Shown in pieces: positions 54,981-64,000 of a DNA stretch of 64,000 bases (position 1 is its first letter; every line of letters starts with the position of its first letter). Source of the stretch: Bursaphelenchus xylophilus (Eukaryota > Nematoda > Chromadorea > Rhabditida > Aphelenchoididae); NCBI GenBank assembly GCA_904066235.2, contig CAJFCV020000006.1, positions 10,106,001 to 10,170,000 of the forward strand, read 5' to 3'. Under the pieces are notes generated by a model. The model was not told the origin of the DNA. It did no database searches and saw nothing but the letters and a program-made list of their open reading frames with translations. The translations under genes were made by a program, and so were the position numbers.

Positions 54981-55830
54981 ATAACGATTGGAATAATTAG
55001 TGTAGTTTCGTACGCGTTTTGCAGAGACAACTAAGATTTCTAGTTCAAAAATTAGCAATTTTCACGCATTTCTTAGTTTAGGCATGCAAAATCCCTAGCG
55101 TTATTTCCATAATTTTTGGGTCCGTTGTACCCCTCCATTGCTTTTTTGGCCTTTTTTCTTGGCTTGGATTAATTCTCGCGCACCTCGCATGAAATATTAT
55201 AATTACGGGGTTTAATCCCACATTTTTCTCATGCTGACGCCCCACTCCGGCGTTTCATTTGGCAAATGCACTCGCATTATAATGTATGTTATGATAGGCC
55301 GTATTGCTTCGAAGGGTTGTTGAGTCTTGTCCATAATGAAGATAATGGAATGTATTTAGAGAATTTTATAAAGGGTTCAAGATTTAATTTTTGTAGTTTT
55401 CAAAAGAATGCGAGAGACTGTGAAAAGAGGGGAGGGCTGTCCGAAAAATGGTTTTTGGCTGTAATTTTTGTGAATTATTCGAGGGAAAAGGCTGATTTTT
55501 TTTGTAGGAGAGTTTCGCAAAGCCATGCTGAATCAAAGAATACCGATTTTTTGTCCGAAAAATTACAAAAGAAAATCAAATTTTCGAAATTTTTTTTGTA
55601 ACGCTAAAAATTTTACAGGTAATGGAGTATATTACCATCCAAATTTCGGCAAATTTTTATCAAAATCGACAGCAAAATTAACCATTTTTAGTATTTTTGT
55701 ATCACTTTTTTTGGCACAGTGCAGATTTTTCAATTTTTTTTTCTGCACTGTGCAAAAAAATTGGGTCAGAAAAATATGAAAAAATCTAATAGGGTAGAGT
55801 GTTTGAAGTACGACGCTCACATTTTTTATA
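54981..55830. other. Spacer without a confident gene
   Basis: Open frames at 55266-55601 and 55525-55779 have no splice support and AT-driven composition. Two GCAC-N-GTGC sites at 55715 and 55744. Confidence 0.45.
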
Positions 55831-56525
55831 CAGGGTGCGGCAATTTTTCGGCCGGATTTTAATTGGCCATAACTTTTTTAGTTTTTGGGCAAATGTTAAA
55901 ATTCTTTTTTCCCTGAATCCATAGACAACCCCATTTTGTTTAATACCAAATATGTTATACCCGTTCATTAGACTACAGTAAAAATTCGAGACAAAGAAAA
56001 AGCTCTAATTTTCATAGCTGACAATGGAATTACCCCTAGTGCGACTCTCAGATTTTCTTTAAATTTTGCACATGGGCCGCACATAGGCCACACATCAATT
56101 CCTGAAAGTTTCAGCCCGCACCTTTCAGGGGCGACCAAGATATTCAACGATTCTTTGCGGTCAGGAGGGCACATGAGTGGTCATACAGAAAAACTTTTTG
56201 GCTAGATCTTCGCTAGTTTTGTGCGGAGATAGCTGATTTTTTGTGGAAACGGTATTCTCCATGGCATGAACAGGCATGAAACTTTTTACGACAAAATTCG
56301 TAAAAAAAGTCATTTTTTCTGGCGATTTTCAGACACGCCGAAAAAGCAGAGAAAACGACCGAAATGCCAATAACTGTGAACTAGGTCCCTGTATATATAG
56401 CATATTTGGTATTAAACAAAATGGGGTTGTCTGAGGATTCAGGGAAAAAAAGAATTTTAACATTCGGATAAAAACTAAAAAAGTTATAGCCAATTCAAAT
56501 CCGGCCGAAAAATTGCCGCACCCTG
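55831..56525. mobile_element. MITE, TA-flanked, family A copy 2
   Basis: Same ends as 1778-2473 (CAGGGTGCGGCAATTTTTCG and inverse) with TA on each side, but the interior is in opposite orientation. The 68-codon frame seen in copy 1 is conserved here on the minus strand with few changes. The conservation could reflect recent amplification rather than coding. Confidence 0.85.
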
Positions 56526-56539
56526 TAAATTTTGCTCAT

Positions 56540-57360
56540 GCGTCAGTCATGGGTCGCATATTAAAGCCTGCAAATTTTAGCTCGCCTTAGAGAAGGGCGG
56601 CTGAGATATTCAATGATCTTTGAGAGGCCAGAGAGTACGCGAAAAGCGGAGTGCGGACAGAAAAATACTTTATTGGCCATATCTTGGCCTGCTAACAGTG
56701 GAAGTACTCCAAGTGCGACGCTCAGATTTTGATGAAACTTGGCACAAATTGAGAATAATTTTTTCTAAGATATATGCGAGAATCCTAGCTGGCGCTTTGC
56801 AGAAATAACCGAGATTTTTAGATCAAAAGTCGGCAAAAATTTAGGACTTTTTGCCGAATTTCGGCATGAAAAGTTTCATGCCTATTTCTACCGTAAAGGA
56901 TAATGTTTCTACAAAAACTAAAATTTTTCCGCACGAAACTGCCAAAGTTATGGCCAAAAAGCGCTTTTCTCTCTGACCGCTCTCCACGTTTAGCGTGCTC
57001 TCTCGGCGGCAAAAATCGTTCGATATCTCGGCGGCTCCCGTAAAGCGCAAGCTAAAACTTTCAGGAATTGATATTTAGTCCATGCCCGACGTGTGTGCAA
57101 AATTTAAAGAAAATCTGAGCGTCGCACTTGGAGTACTTCCCCTGTAAGTAAGAAAAAAATGTATATTTTTATGGTAATATTTCTCTCCACAGTAGAAATG
57201 GGTATGAAACTTTTTTTCCTAAACTTGGCTAAAAAGTGCTGTATTTTGGCCAAGTTTCGATAGTTAGAAGTCTCGCATATGTTTCTCAAAAAATTGCCGT
57301 AAATTTGCGCCAATTTTCATAAAAGTCTGAGCGCCGCACTTAGAGTACTTTCCCTGTAAA
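56540..57360. repeat. Inverted dispersed repeat related to MITE family A interior
   Basis: Two inverse halves: GGCTGAGATATTCAATGATC...GAAGTACTCCAAGTGCGACG on the left and the inverse on the right ending near 57130 (GTCGCACTTGGAGTACTT); a further partial copy ends at 57355. The AGTACTT...CCTGTAA ending is repeated at 57135 and 57340 and again at 58712. Confidence 0.6.
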
Positions 57361-57810
57361 TAAGATTTCTTTTCTTAATCTTTTCCAGTTTTTCCCTTTT
57401 CCACAATCTTCATATTACACTTGACACTCCGCTAATCCTCTTCCTCAAAAAATTTATAATTCCACAACCAGCCATAAAGTTGATCGATTTACGGCTTCGG
57501 GGATTTGAAACAGGAAGTCCGACGGGGATTACGCGCGGATATCGCTTCTAATCTGTTTGTTTATCCCGACTTTTATCCTTAATCGGAATTCCCCAGCCCA
57601 GAATCTCTCGCCGACTTTTCGGGTCATTGCGCTCGTCTCGCCGCGGCCCTTATTAGGCCAATATTTGGGTCGCGATCTTCGTTAATCTGCAACTGTTTCT
57701 TGCGCACTTCAAATTGGCGTTTTTAGGGGCCGAGAAGTGACGCTTTTATTTACGATATTATAATATTTTTGGGGATGTGAGGGGGTGAAAAGTTTATTTT
57801 TGAAATTTTT
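57361..57810. other. Relatively GC-rich spacer, possible promoter or untranslated exon
   Basis: Between 57470 and 57720 the sequence is less AT-rich and has no obvious repeat, with CGCGGATATCGCTTC and CTCGTCTCGCCGCGGCCC. No open frame with splice support. It contains CATATTACACTTGACACTCC at 57412. Confidence 0.35.
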
Positions 57811-57814
57811 TTTG

Positions 57815-58510
57815 TTGCACTGTGCAAAAAAGGAGAGAAAATCAGCTGCACTGTGCAAAAAAAAGAAGGGGAAATTGTTGCATTATGCAAAATTAGGAGT
57901 AAGAATAGACCTTGTGAGACAAAAAATCTCAATTTTCTAAATGAAAAAAAAATCAAAAAATCTCAAAAAAAAAATTTTTTTTCGCACTGTGCAAAAAAAG
58001 GAAAAATCTTTTGCACTGTGCGAAAAAAACGAAAAACTTTTGCACTGTGCAAAATTAAGGGTAAAAATTTGACATTATAAGACAAAAAATCTCAAATTTC
58101 TATGAGAAAAAAAAAAATAAAAAAAAAAAAAAAAAAAAAAAATTTTGGTCAAAAAAATTTGCACTGTGCAAAACACCGAAAAATCGTTCGCACAGTGCAT
58201 AAAAAAGCCTTTTCTTTCGTTTTTTCTCTCTGGAATTTTGCGACAAACAAATCGCAAAAAATTACGAACGATTTCTTCTTGCACCGTGCAAAAACAAGGC
58301 AAAATCTTATGCACAGTGCACATGGAAATCCATTTCTTTTTCTTTCTCATCGCCATTTTTGTGATAAAAAACTGCACTGTGCGGTTTTCACGGGCTTTTT
58401 CACAGGTTTCTTTGCACTGTGCAAAGTCTCAAACATTGATTTGAATTTTGATTTTTTTGTTGTGGCAAACTCCAAAGAAGAGTGAGAAATGTGTGCACAG
58501 TGCGAGTGAA
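57815..58510. repeat. GCAC-N-GTGC array with duplication
   Basis: About a dozen sites. The phrase GACAAAAAATCTCAA-TTTCTA recurs at 57917 and 58080 together with neighbouring palindromes. A run of 40-odd A interrupted by single T lies at 58107-58142. Confidence 0.85.
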
Positions 58511-58639
58511 GATAGATTTTTTGCACGCTGTAAAACTTTTCATGCAAAATTTGCAAAAAAATTGTTGCATTTTGCCAAATCTCCGACAAAAAATCTCGGT
58601 GGTTCATTTGATTGCAAAGCTGGGGGTGTCTCATATGTT

Positions 58640-58715
58640 TTAGAAAAGCTGATTCTAAATTTTTGGCAAGCTTTTATCAAAATCTGAGCGTCGCAATTCG
58701 GGTATCTTCCCTGTA
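58640..58715. repeat. Fragment of the MITE family A-related repeat
   Basis: CAAGCTTTTATCAAAATCTG AGCGTCGCA...TTCCCTGTAA matches the ends of the repeats at 57100-57140 and 57310-57360. Confidence 0.45.
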
Positions 58716-59210
58716 AATCTGACAAAAAACATTTTTGATTTTTTTGTCGCAAAACGGAATTTTTCGTTGAAACTTTTTTCCGTATTTTTTCTCCAACAAC
58801 ACCTCATTCTCCCAATTACCGCCAGTATCTTCCAAAATTTTCGTTTTTTTTCAATTCCAGTAATCTATCCCGCAGCCGTTCGCCCTCATTTTCCCTTTGT
58901 TTCCGCCCGTTCTTTGGCCGGTTTTAACTTAATTTCCTCGTTTCCAAAAGGAACGAAACATTTAGAGGACACTAAAGAACTAAAAGGAGACTGCGCAAGT
59001 TTTTTTGCTCGAAAGACTAGTAAAAGGGGTTCTGGAGGGATGATGGAACGGTCTGGAGACTTTGGGATTTTTTGTTTTTGCAGCCATTATAACTCCCTCA
59101 TTTCTCATGCAGCTTGCGTAATAGGCGTGCAATTGAGTATAAAATGGGATGGAGATAGGAGATGATATGCATATATTAGTATTTTCATAAAGTACATGGA
59201 CCTGTGGCAT
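58716..59210. other. Spacer without a confident gene
   Basis: A long open frame (58767-59165, plus) crosses it, but no splice sites or recognisable motif support it and codon composition is mixed. I do not call a gene. Confidence 0.4.
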
Positions 59211-59224
59211 CCCGCATCGTGCAC

Positions 59225-59945
59225 TAAAGACCATTTGTTGCACTGTGCATTTCACTTTTTTGGGGTTTTGCACTGTGCGGCGGAATATTTAGTATCGCTG
59301 CGATATAAACAAGATTCAAGTTTCAACTCCGTCGCTGCGACATCGCCAGGATGCGCACAGTGCAAATGACTTTTTTTTTTTGAGACTTGCAGGGTGCAAA
59401 AAGGGAAAAATTTAAATGCACTGTGCGTTGGCGACAAGCGTGGGAAAAGGGTCAAGATGCACTGTGCAATGGAACATTTCTGATTTTGCACAGTGCAACC
59501 GCTCTTTTTAAGGTTTGCACGGTGCAAAAAGGGAAAAATCCAAATGCACTGTGCAATGAGAATTTTCTGATTTCGCGCTGTGCAACGGCTTCTTTTGAGA
59601 CTTGCACGGTGCGAAAAGTGAAAAATCCAAATGCACTGTGCATTGGCGACAAGCGTGGGAGAAAGTTCGGGATGCACTGTGCAGTGGGAATTTTCTGATT
59701 TCGCACTGTGCAACGACTTTTTTGAGGTTTGCACGGTGCGAAAAGTGAAAAATCCAAATGCACCGTGCGTTGGCGACAAGCGTGGGAAAAGGGCCAAGAT
59801 GCACTGTGCAGTGGAACATTTCTGATTTCGCACTGTGCAACCGCTCTTTTTAAGGTTTGCACGGTGCAAAAAGGGAAAAATCCAAATGCACTGTGCGTTG
59901 GCGTCAAAGGTGGGAAAAGGGTCAAGATGCACTGTGCATTGGAAA
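59225..59945. repeat. Palindrome array with higher-order units (128 bp and multiples)
   Basis: Dense GCAC-N-GTGC sites with long conserved spacers, for example GGCGACAAGCGTGGGAAAAG at 59429, 59645 and 59773. Site types keep fixed places in the unit: GCACGGTGC before AAAAAGGGAAAAATCCAAA and GCACTGTGC after it. It is the most homogenised array of the window. Minus-strand open frames of up to 226 codons here are artefacts. Confidence 0.95.
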
Positions 59946-60824
59946 CAACTTTAAAAAAATGGTTTTTACGATATGATTCTGCGAATTTTTGGCAGAAAAA
60001 TTGATTTTTTGTTGGAAATTTTTGCAATCAAATTTTAATTTTTTAAACTTGAGAATCGCAAAAAATTTTTTGTTATTTATTTTTTAAATTGAAAATTTTG
60101 CTCGTTTTTTTGAAATGCCTTAGAAAATGATGATTTTTTCAAGTTTCTACAAAAAAAAATTTATTTTTAAAACTACATTTTTCGAATTTCAAAAAAAATT
60201 TTCAAACCGGAACCCACAAAATTCGCGGGTGCCGGAAGCGCTGTAAACCCGCCTTCTCTCTTCGAAACGAACACAATACAACGCAACGCATGGCCAACTT
60301 CCTTTTCGTCAACAATCCGTCTCTAATTCGCCGAATGGGATAAGGATAAAAATAAAAAATGAGAGAAAAAAGAGATAATCGCGGGCGTCGGGGCGGAACA
60401 TTCGTCGGCACTTTTGTTTTGCGGAATTAAAATTCGAAACAAATTTTTCAGGGAAGCTGAGTTGGGAAGGAAGTGTTTTAATCTATTTTTGGGATTTTTT
60501 GTTTTCGAAAAATGCAAAAAAAAGAAAATTTAAATTTGATTGAACTTGGTGTAGATTGAAAATAGAAATTTCCGTGGCATTGCTGATATTTTTAGCTGTA
60601 ACTTGTCGTTCCATAAAGTGCAACTTTTTCAGCCTTTTTTGCAGTTTCGTGCACAGTGCGACCCACGACAAAAAAGTCTGTGCACTCTATTTAGAGCTCT
60701 TTTTGCGAGTTTTAGGCCAAATGTTTCCAAACATTTTAAAAAAAATATATTTTTTAAATTTTACTGATTTCCAGCTCATTTGAAATGTCCAGAAAAATAT
60801 TTTTTCTAACAAAAAAATCTTTTA
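59946..60824. other. Spacer; short coding-like stretch only
   Basis: At 60290 a plus-strand ATG gives MANFLFVNNPSLIRRMG and stops after 17 codons in a GC-richer patch (60210-60420). It could be a first coding exon but no donor is obvious. One GCACAGTGC at 60651. Confidence 0.3.
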
Positions 60825-61010
60825 AAAAATTGATTTCGTCGCGACACAATTCATATTTTGAATGCGACAGAGTGCCATTATAGTATTATTTTCCCGACAG
60901 CCATGGATTTTAAGTTATATTTTTTGAGATTAAAAAATTTCTTTTAAAAAATCGAGATTTTTTGTCGTCTGTTTTTACATTTAATTTTTGGCTCATTATT
61001 TTCCCGACAG
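60825..61010. mobile_element. Two end fragments of the CTGTCGGG MITE
   Basis: ATTATTTTCCCGACAG at 60885-60900 with GTCGCGACACAATTC upstream, and a second CATTATTTTCCCGACAGACT ending at 61010-61013. Neither has its opposite end. Confidence 0.6.
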
Positions 61011-61850
61011 ACTGATAAAAACTCTCTAGAGCGAATCGCGAATGAAACAAAAAATTTGCTGGTTATAGAAGGGCTTTTTACGGATTTCCAGGCTTAAAAA
61101 ATTATTTGCAATAGACAGTTTTCGTTGTATGGGAGTTTGTCATGCAGAGGTTTTAATAATCCTCTTTTTCGAACTTGTGTTACTTCCTCTACTGCACAGT
61201 GCAGAAGGAAATTTTTAAAATCGTAGTTTATATAGTCATATTTTATCACAATCCGGCCATTTTTCTTTTGTTTGCTCAGCTTTTAAATTACATAATATAA
61301 AAAATGTTTGCCCTTCAAAATTTACATTATTAAATGTAAATTGTCTCAAAATCTCCTAATTATTCATAATTTTCCGTCCAATTTGCAATCATAAAGCGCA
61401 AAAAAAACTCTTTTGGACCACCGACGTTAACTTCGTTAAAAGTTCTTTTCATCCAAATTATCCTTTTTTTATTTTCTCTCATAATGAAATTGTAATTGAG
61501 AAGGCCCTCTTTCTCGTTGTAATCCCTTCCCTTCGAGGGGTAAAACAATATAAGTGATGCATAAATTTGGCCAAAGCAAAAGGTAGGGGGACTTTTCTTA
61601 CGCATTATGCGCCGACGCCCTGAGGGCAAATGCGCATTTTTGGAGAGGGGGAAATGCGAAACTTTTTGCATTTTTCGGAAGTTTCAAGATTTATTTTTAT
61701 TTTGTAATTGATTATTTTCAAATAAAAAACAATAATTTTTATGCTTTACAATGGCCTTCAACATCGTATTTTAAAAATATTTTTTTTCTTTTAATCTTTA
61801 AGACAAGTTTTTTAATTTATTTTTACTTTATACACACGATTTCAGACGTC
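61011..61850. other. Spacer without a confident gene
   Basis: A minus-strand frame at 61360-61671 ends GGPKEFFLRFMIANWTENYE, which looks somewhat protein-like, but no splice or start evidence supports it. CGTATTTTAAAA at 61763. Confidence 0.35.
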
Positions 61851-62180
61851 AATGAGCGACCTTCAAAACTGCTATAAATTTTGCGCATATTTCCGGCATA
61901 GGTCACAAATCAATCCCTAAAAGTCTTACTCCGCGCTTTGCAGGCACAGCCGAGATATTGAACGGTCTTTGCGGCCGAGAGAGTACGCAAAATGCGGAGA
62001 GCGTCAGAGTGGAAATTAAAGAAAACAATTTTTGGACATAGCCTTGTTATTTTCGCAACGGTAAATTTTGATTTTTTTGTGGAAGCATCACCCTCAATGG
62101 TAGAAATAGGTATTCATTTTTCATGCCAAAATTTACAAAAAGGAATCGCTTTTTTGCCGACTTTAGACCAAAAAATCCAA
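61850..62180. repeat. Dispersed repeat related to MITE family A interior, another copy
   Basis: CAGCCGAGATATTGAACGGT, GCGGCCGAGAGAGTACGCAA and AATGGTAGAAATAGGTATTC match 56590-56900 and 56860-57010. Confidence 0.55.
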
Positions 62181-62479
62181 TTTTTTTACTGTAAGTTTTT
62201 GACCTTATCTTTGTTAATCTGCCCACTCAAGTAACTTATCGTTCGATTTCCGTGACGCATTTTACAAAACAAAAGTAACTTTTTGGTCTCTAACAAAGAC
62301 ATGGCTGATGCCCCACAGGACCCTCAATTTTTCAATTTTTGCTATTTTTTATTTGCCTGAAATTACTCCCAAATGTCTGTGATTATTTCTCTTCGAAGAA
62401 ATGTCCAACAGTATGAATTTACCACCATAAATTACCATCTTTTCATGGATTTCTCTTTTTCCGACTCCTGAAAACATTT

Positions 62480-62645
62480 TTTTTTTTCTTAAAAAGGGCT
62501 GGCCCAAGGTCTGCGAAATTGCTTGGCCCTCAGCTAGGCCCCAAAAAAGTTGGCCCGGCTTTTTTTAAAGCTTCCAAAGCCCGGCCCAGACAAGTCTGCT
62601 CTAAACTAATGTCTCCCAAATCTTTTGGGAGGCATTAGACATTAA
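62480..62645. repeat. GGCCC-rich repeat fragment and hairpin
   Basis: GGGCTGGCCCAAGG and its inverse-like GGCCCGGCCCAGACAAG enclose about 90 bp with more GGCCC words, recalling the ends of the hAT-like element at 23942. Next to it AATGTCTCCCAAATC...TTTGGGAGGCATTAGACATT forms a perfect hairpin. Confidence 0.45.
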
Positions 62646-63530
62646 AAAAACGACTCTCTTTTCCCAATTTACCGCAGACAATCCACTCGCTCATTAATAT
62701 TAAACGTCCCCCCAAATTATGACGATGTGTTTTATCCGATATCATTCTCAAAATGTCAGCTGCGCTGTTTCTTCTCAAATTCATGGAGATTTAAAAATCT
62801 CCAATTATGATGCGAAAATTAATTAAAATAAAAGATTTTTTTATGAATAAATATTACAACTAGTACTTGTCCAAAATTTTTTAATCCCTAAAGTCGATAT
62901 TCGGTATTGCCACTCGCCCAAAAACCGTCTGCGGATGACAGATGGCTTCGAATTAAGCGGATTCGGGTCCAATATCGAATATTGTTGTGACGTTTTCTTG
63001 CTTCCGGTGGGGTTTTGGCTTAATTTTTTATGGCTTACAGGGGTGTTGACAGTGATAAACTAATTTTTAGAATGCGAAAAAAAATTTTTTTTTGGCTATT
63101 TTTATTAATTTTTTTTTTATTTATTAAACATAAAATTGATTTTTGATTCAAAAAAAATTTTTTTTTGCTGGTTTTAAAGCCCAAAACTTGGAAAAAAAAC
63201 TCGAATTTTTGGTATTTTTCGACCAATAAATCTTGGTCGATTTTTTCACTTAAAATTTTTGGGTCGAAAAATCTACCCAAAAAACCTAAAAAAATCTATT
63301 TTTGGTAAGTTTCGCGCACAAAAAAGTATGTTTTTGGTCAATAAAAGAGCTTGATGAGCCTGCTTGTCATGGCATTCTCTCTCTTGACATCAAAGATTAG
63401 TCCAATTTGCCCGTTCCCTTTCAGCTTTCCTTTTACAGTGTTTTGGCCAATTTCCGGCGGCTCTTTTGGCCGAAATTTGAATCAGCTTTTGATGGTTCGC
63501 GTTCTCACGAAATTCTCTGTAAAAACACAA
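62646..63530. other. Spacer without recognisable genes
   Basis: No splice-flanked frame. The stretch 62890-63020 is less AT-rich with an ATTCGATATTGG-type inverted pair, function unknown. Confidence 0.45.
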
Positions 63531-63534
63531 AAAA

Positions 63535-63880
63535 AGATTGATTTTTTTTATTTTTTTATGAATTTTATTTTATTTTTTATATTTTTTCACATTTTTAATA
63601 AATAGAAATTATAAAAATGTTTTTTTTGATTTTTTTTTATTTTTTTTATTAAATTTTTTGACGAATTTTATTTTATTTTTTCTATTTTTTCACATTTTTA
63701 ATAAATAAAGAATATAAAAATGTTTTCTTTTATTTTTTTCGAATTAAAAATTTTTTCTATCTTTTCTTTATTTTTTTTACTTTTTTTTGATGAATTTTAT
63801 TTTCTTTTTTATATTTTTTCACATTTTTAATAAATAAAAAATATAAAAATGCTTTTTTGTTGATTTTTTTTATTTCGAAT
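63535..63880. repeat. AT-only tandem repeat
   Basis: Three degenerate units carrying GAATTTTATTTTATTTTTT and TTTTTTCACATTTTTAATAA, with CACATTTTT at 63588, 63691 and 63820. Confidence 0.75.
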
Positions 63881-64000
63881 TAAAAATTTTTTCTATTTCT
63901 TATTTATTTTTTTACAAAAAAAAAATATTTTTTACAATTTTCTCTATTTTTCCAACTTTACCCAACAAAATTAACCCAAAAACAAGACGCCACTTGGCCG

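Noticed and set aside
58767..59165. 132-codon plus-strand frame
   Set aside because: No recognisable domain, no splice sites, and mixed composition; not called a gene.
59225..60027. Minus-strand open frames of 191 and 226 codons
   Set aside because: Same repeat artefact; the amino-acid pattern follows the 128 bp unit and no splice or start evidence exists.

Overview
The window looks like nuclear DNA of a nematode. It is AT-rich, exons are clearly more GC-rich than introns, introns use GT(A/G)AG donors and TTTTCAG-type acceptors, and two genes have an acceptor-like CAG a few bases upstream of the start codon, as expected for spliced-leader trans-splicing. The largest gene encodes a tandem multi-domain S10 carboxypeptidase; from memory, C. 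elegans has one of this type (K10C2.1, unverified). Genus cannot be settled. Most of the sequence is introns and spacers filled with repeats.

Layout. (1) 1-2.5 kb: spacer, one weak minus-strand exon candidate and a 0.7 kb MITE. (2) 2.53-14.13 kb, plus strand: a six-exon gene of unknown function (368 aa model, basic/Ser-rich with a coiled-coil and a Pro-rich tail), with an 8.6 kb intron that holds scattered coding-like segments at 5.1-6.9 kb. (3) 14.50-42.74 kb, minus strand: one 27-exon gene, for which I traced every exon in phase (6,657 nt, 2,218 aa). It has a signal peptide, four consecutive serine carboxypeptidase (peptidase S10) domains and a hydrophobic C-terminal tail. It converges on the preceding gene with only about 370 bp between stop codons. 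(4) 43.9-46.7 kb: two small uncertain genes. (5) 48.92-53.81 kb, plus strand: a four-exon gene for a 235 aa multi-pass membrane protein of unknown family. (6) 53.8-64 kb: no confident gene; tRNA-related, MITE and tandem repeats.

Four things stand out. First, a 9-bp palindrome GCAC-N-GTGC, with any centre base and flanking T/A runs, is present in very large numbers in introns and spacers and appears absent from the coding exons; in arrays it is spaced about 30 bp apart, and some arrays have a 120-125 bp higher-order period. Second, the four carboxypeptidase domains all keep Ser-Asp-His, but domain 1 and domain 4 each changed one residue of the C-terminal-carboxylate recognition set, and furin-like sites suggest processing. 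Third, the introns are nested transposon sites, including an 820 bp hAT-like element with an exact 8-bp target duplication, a Tc1/mariner fossil, several TA-flanked MITE families and a 1.6 kb near-perfect inverted repeat. Fourth, short words such as GTAAAATACG and CTAGTRTAATATAA recur through the non-coding sequence.

Limits: exon calls come from reading splice sites and phase by eye, with no alignment or transcript data.
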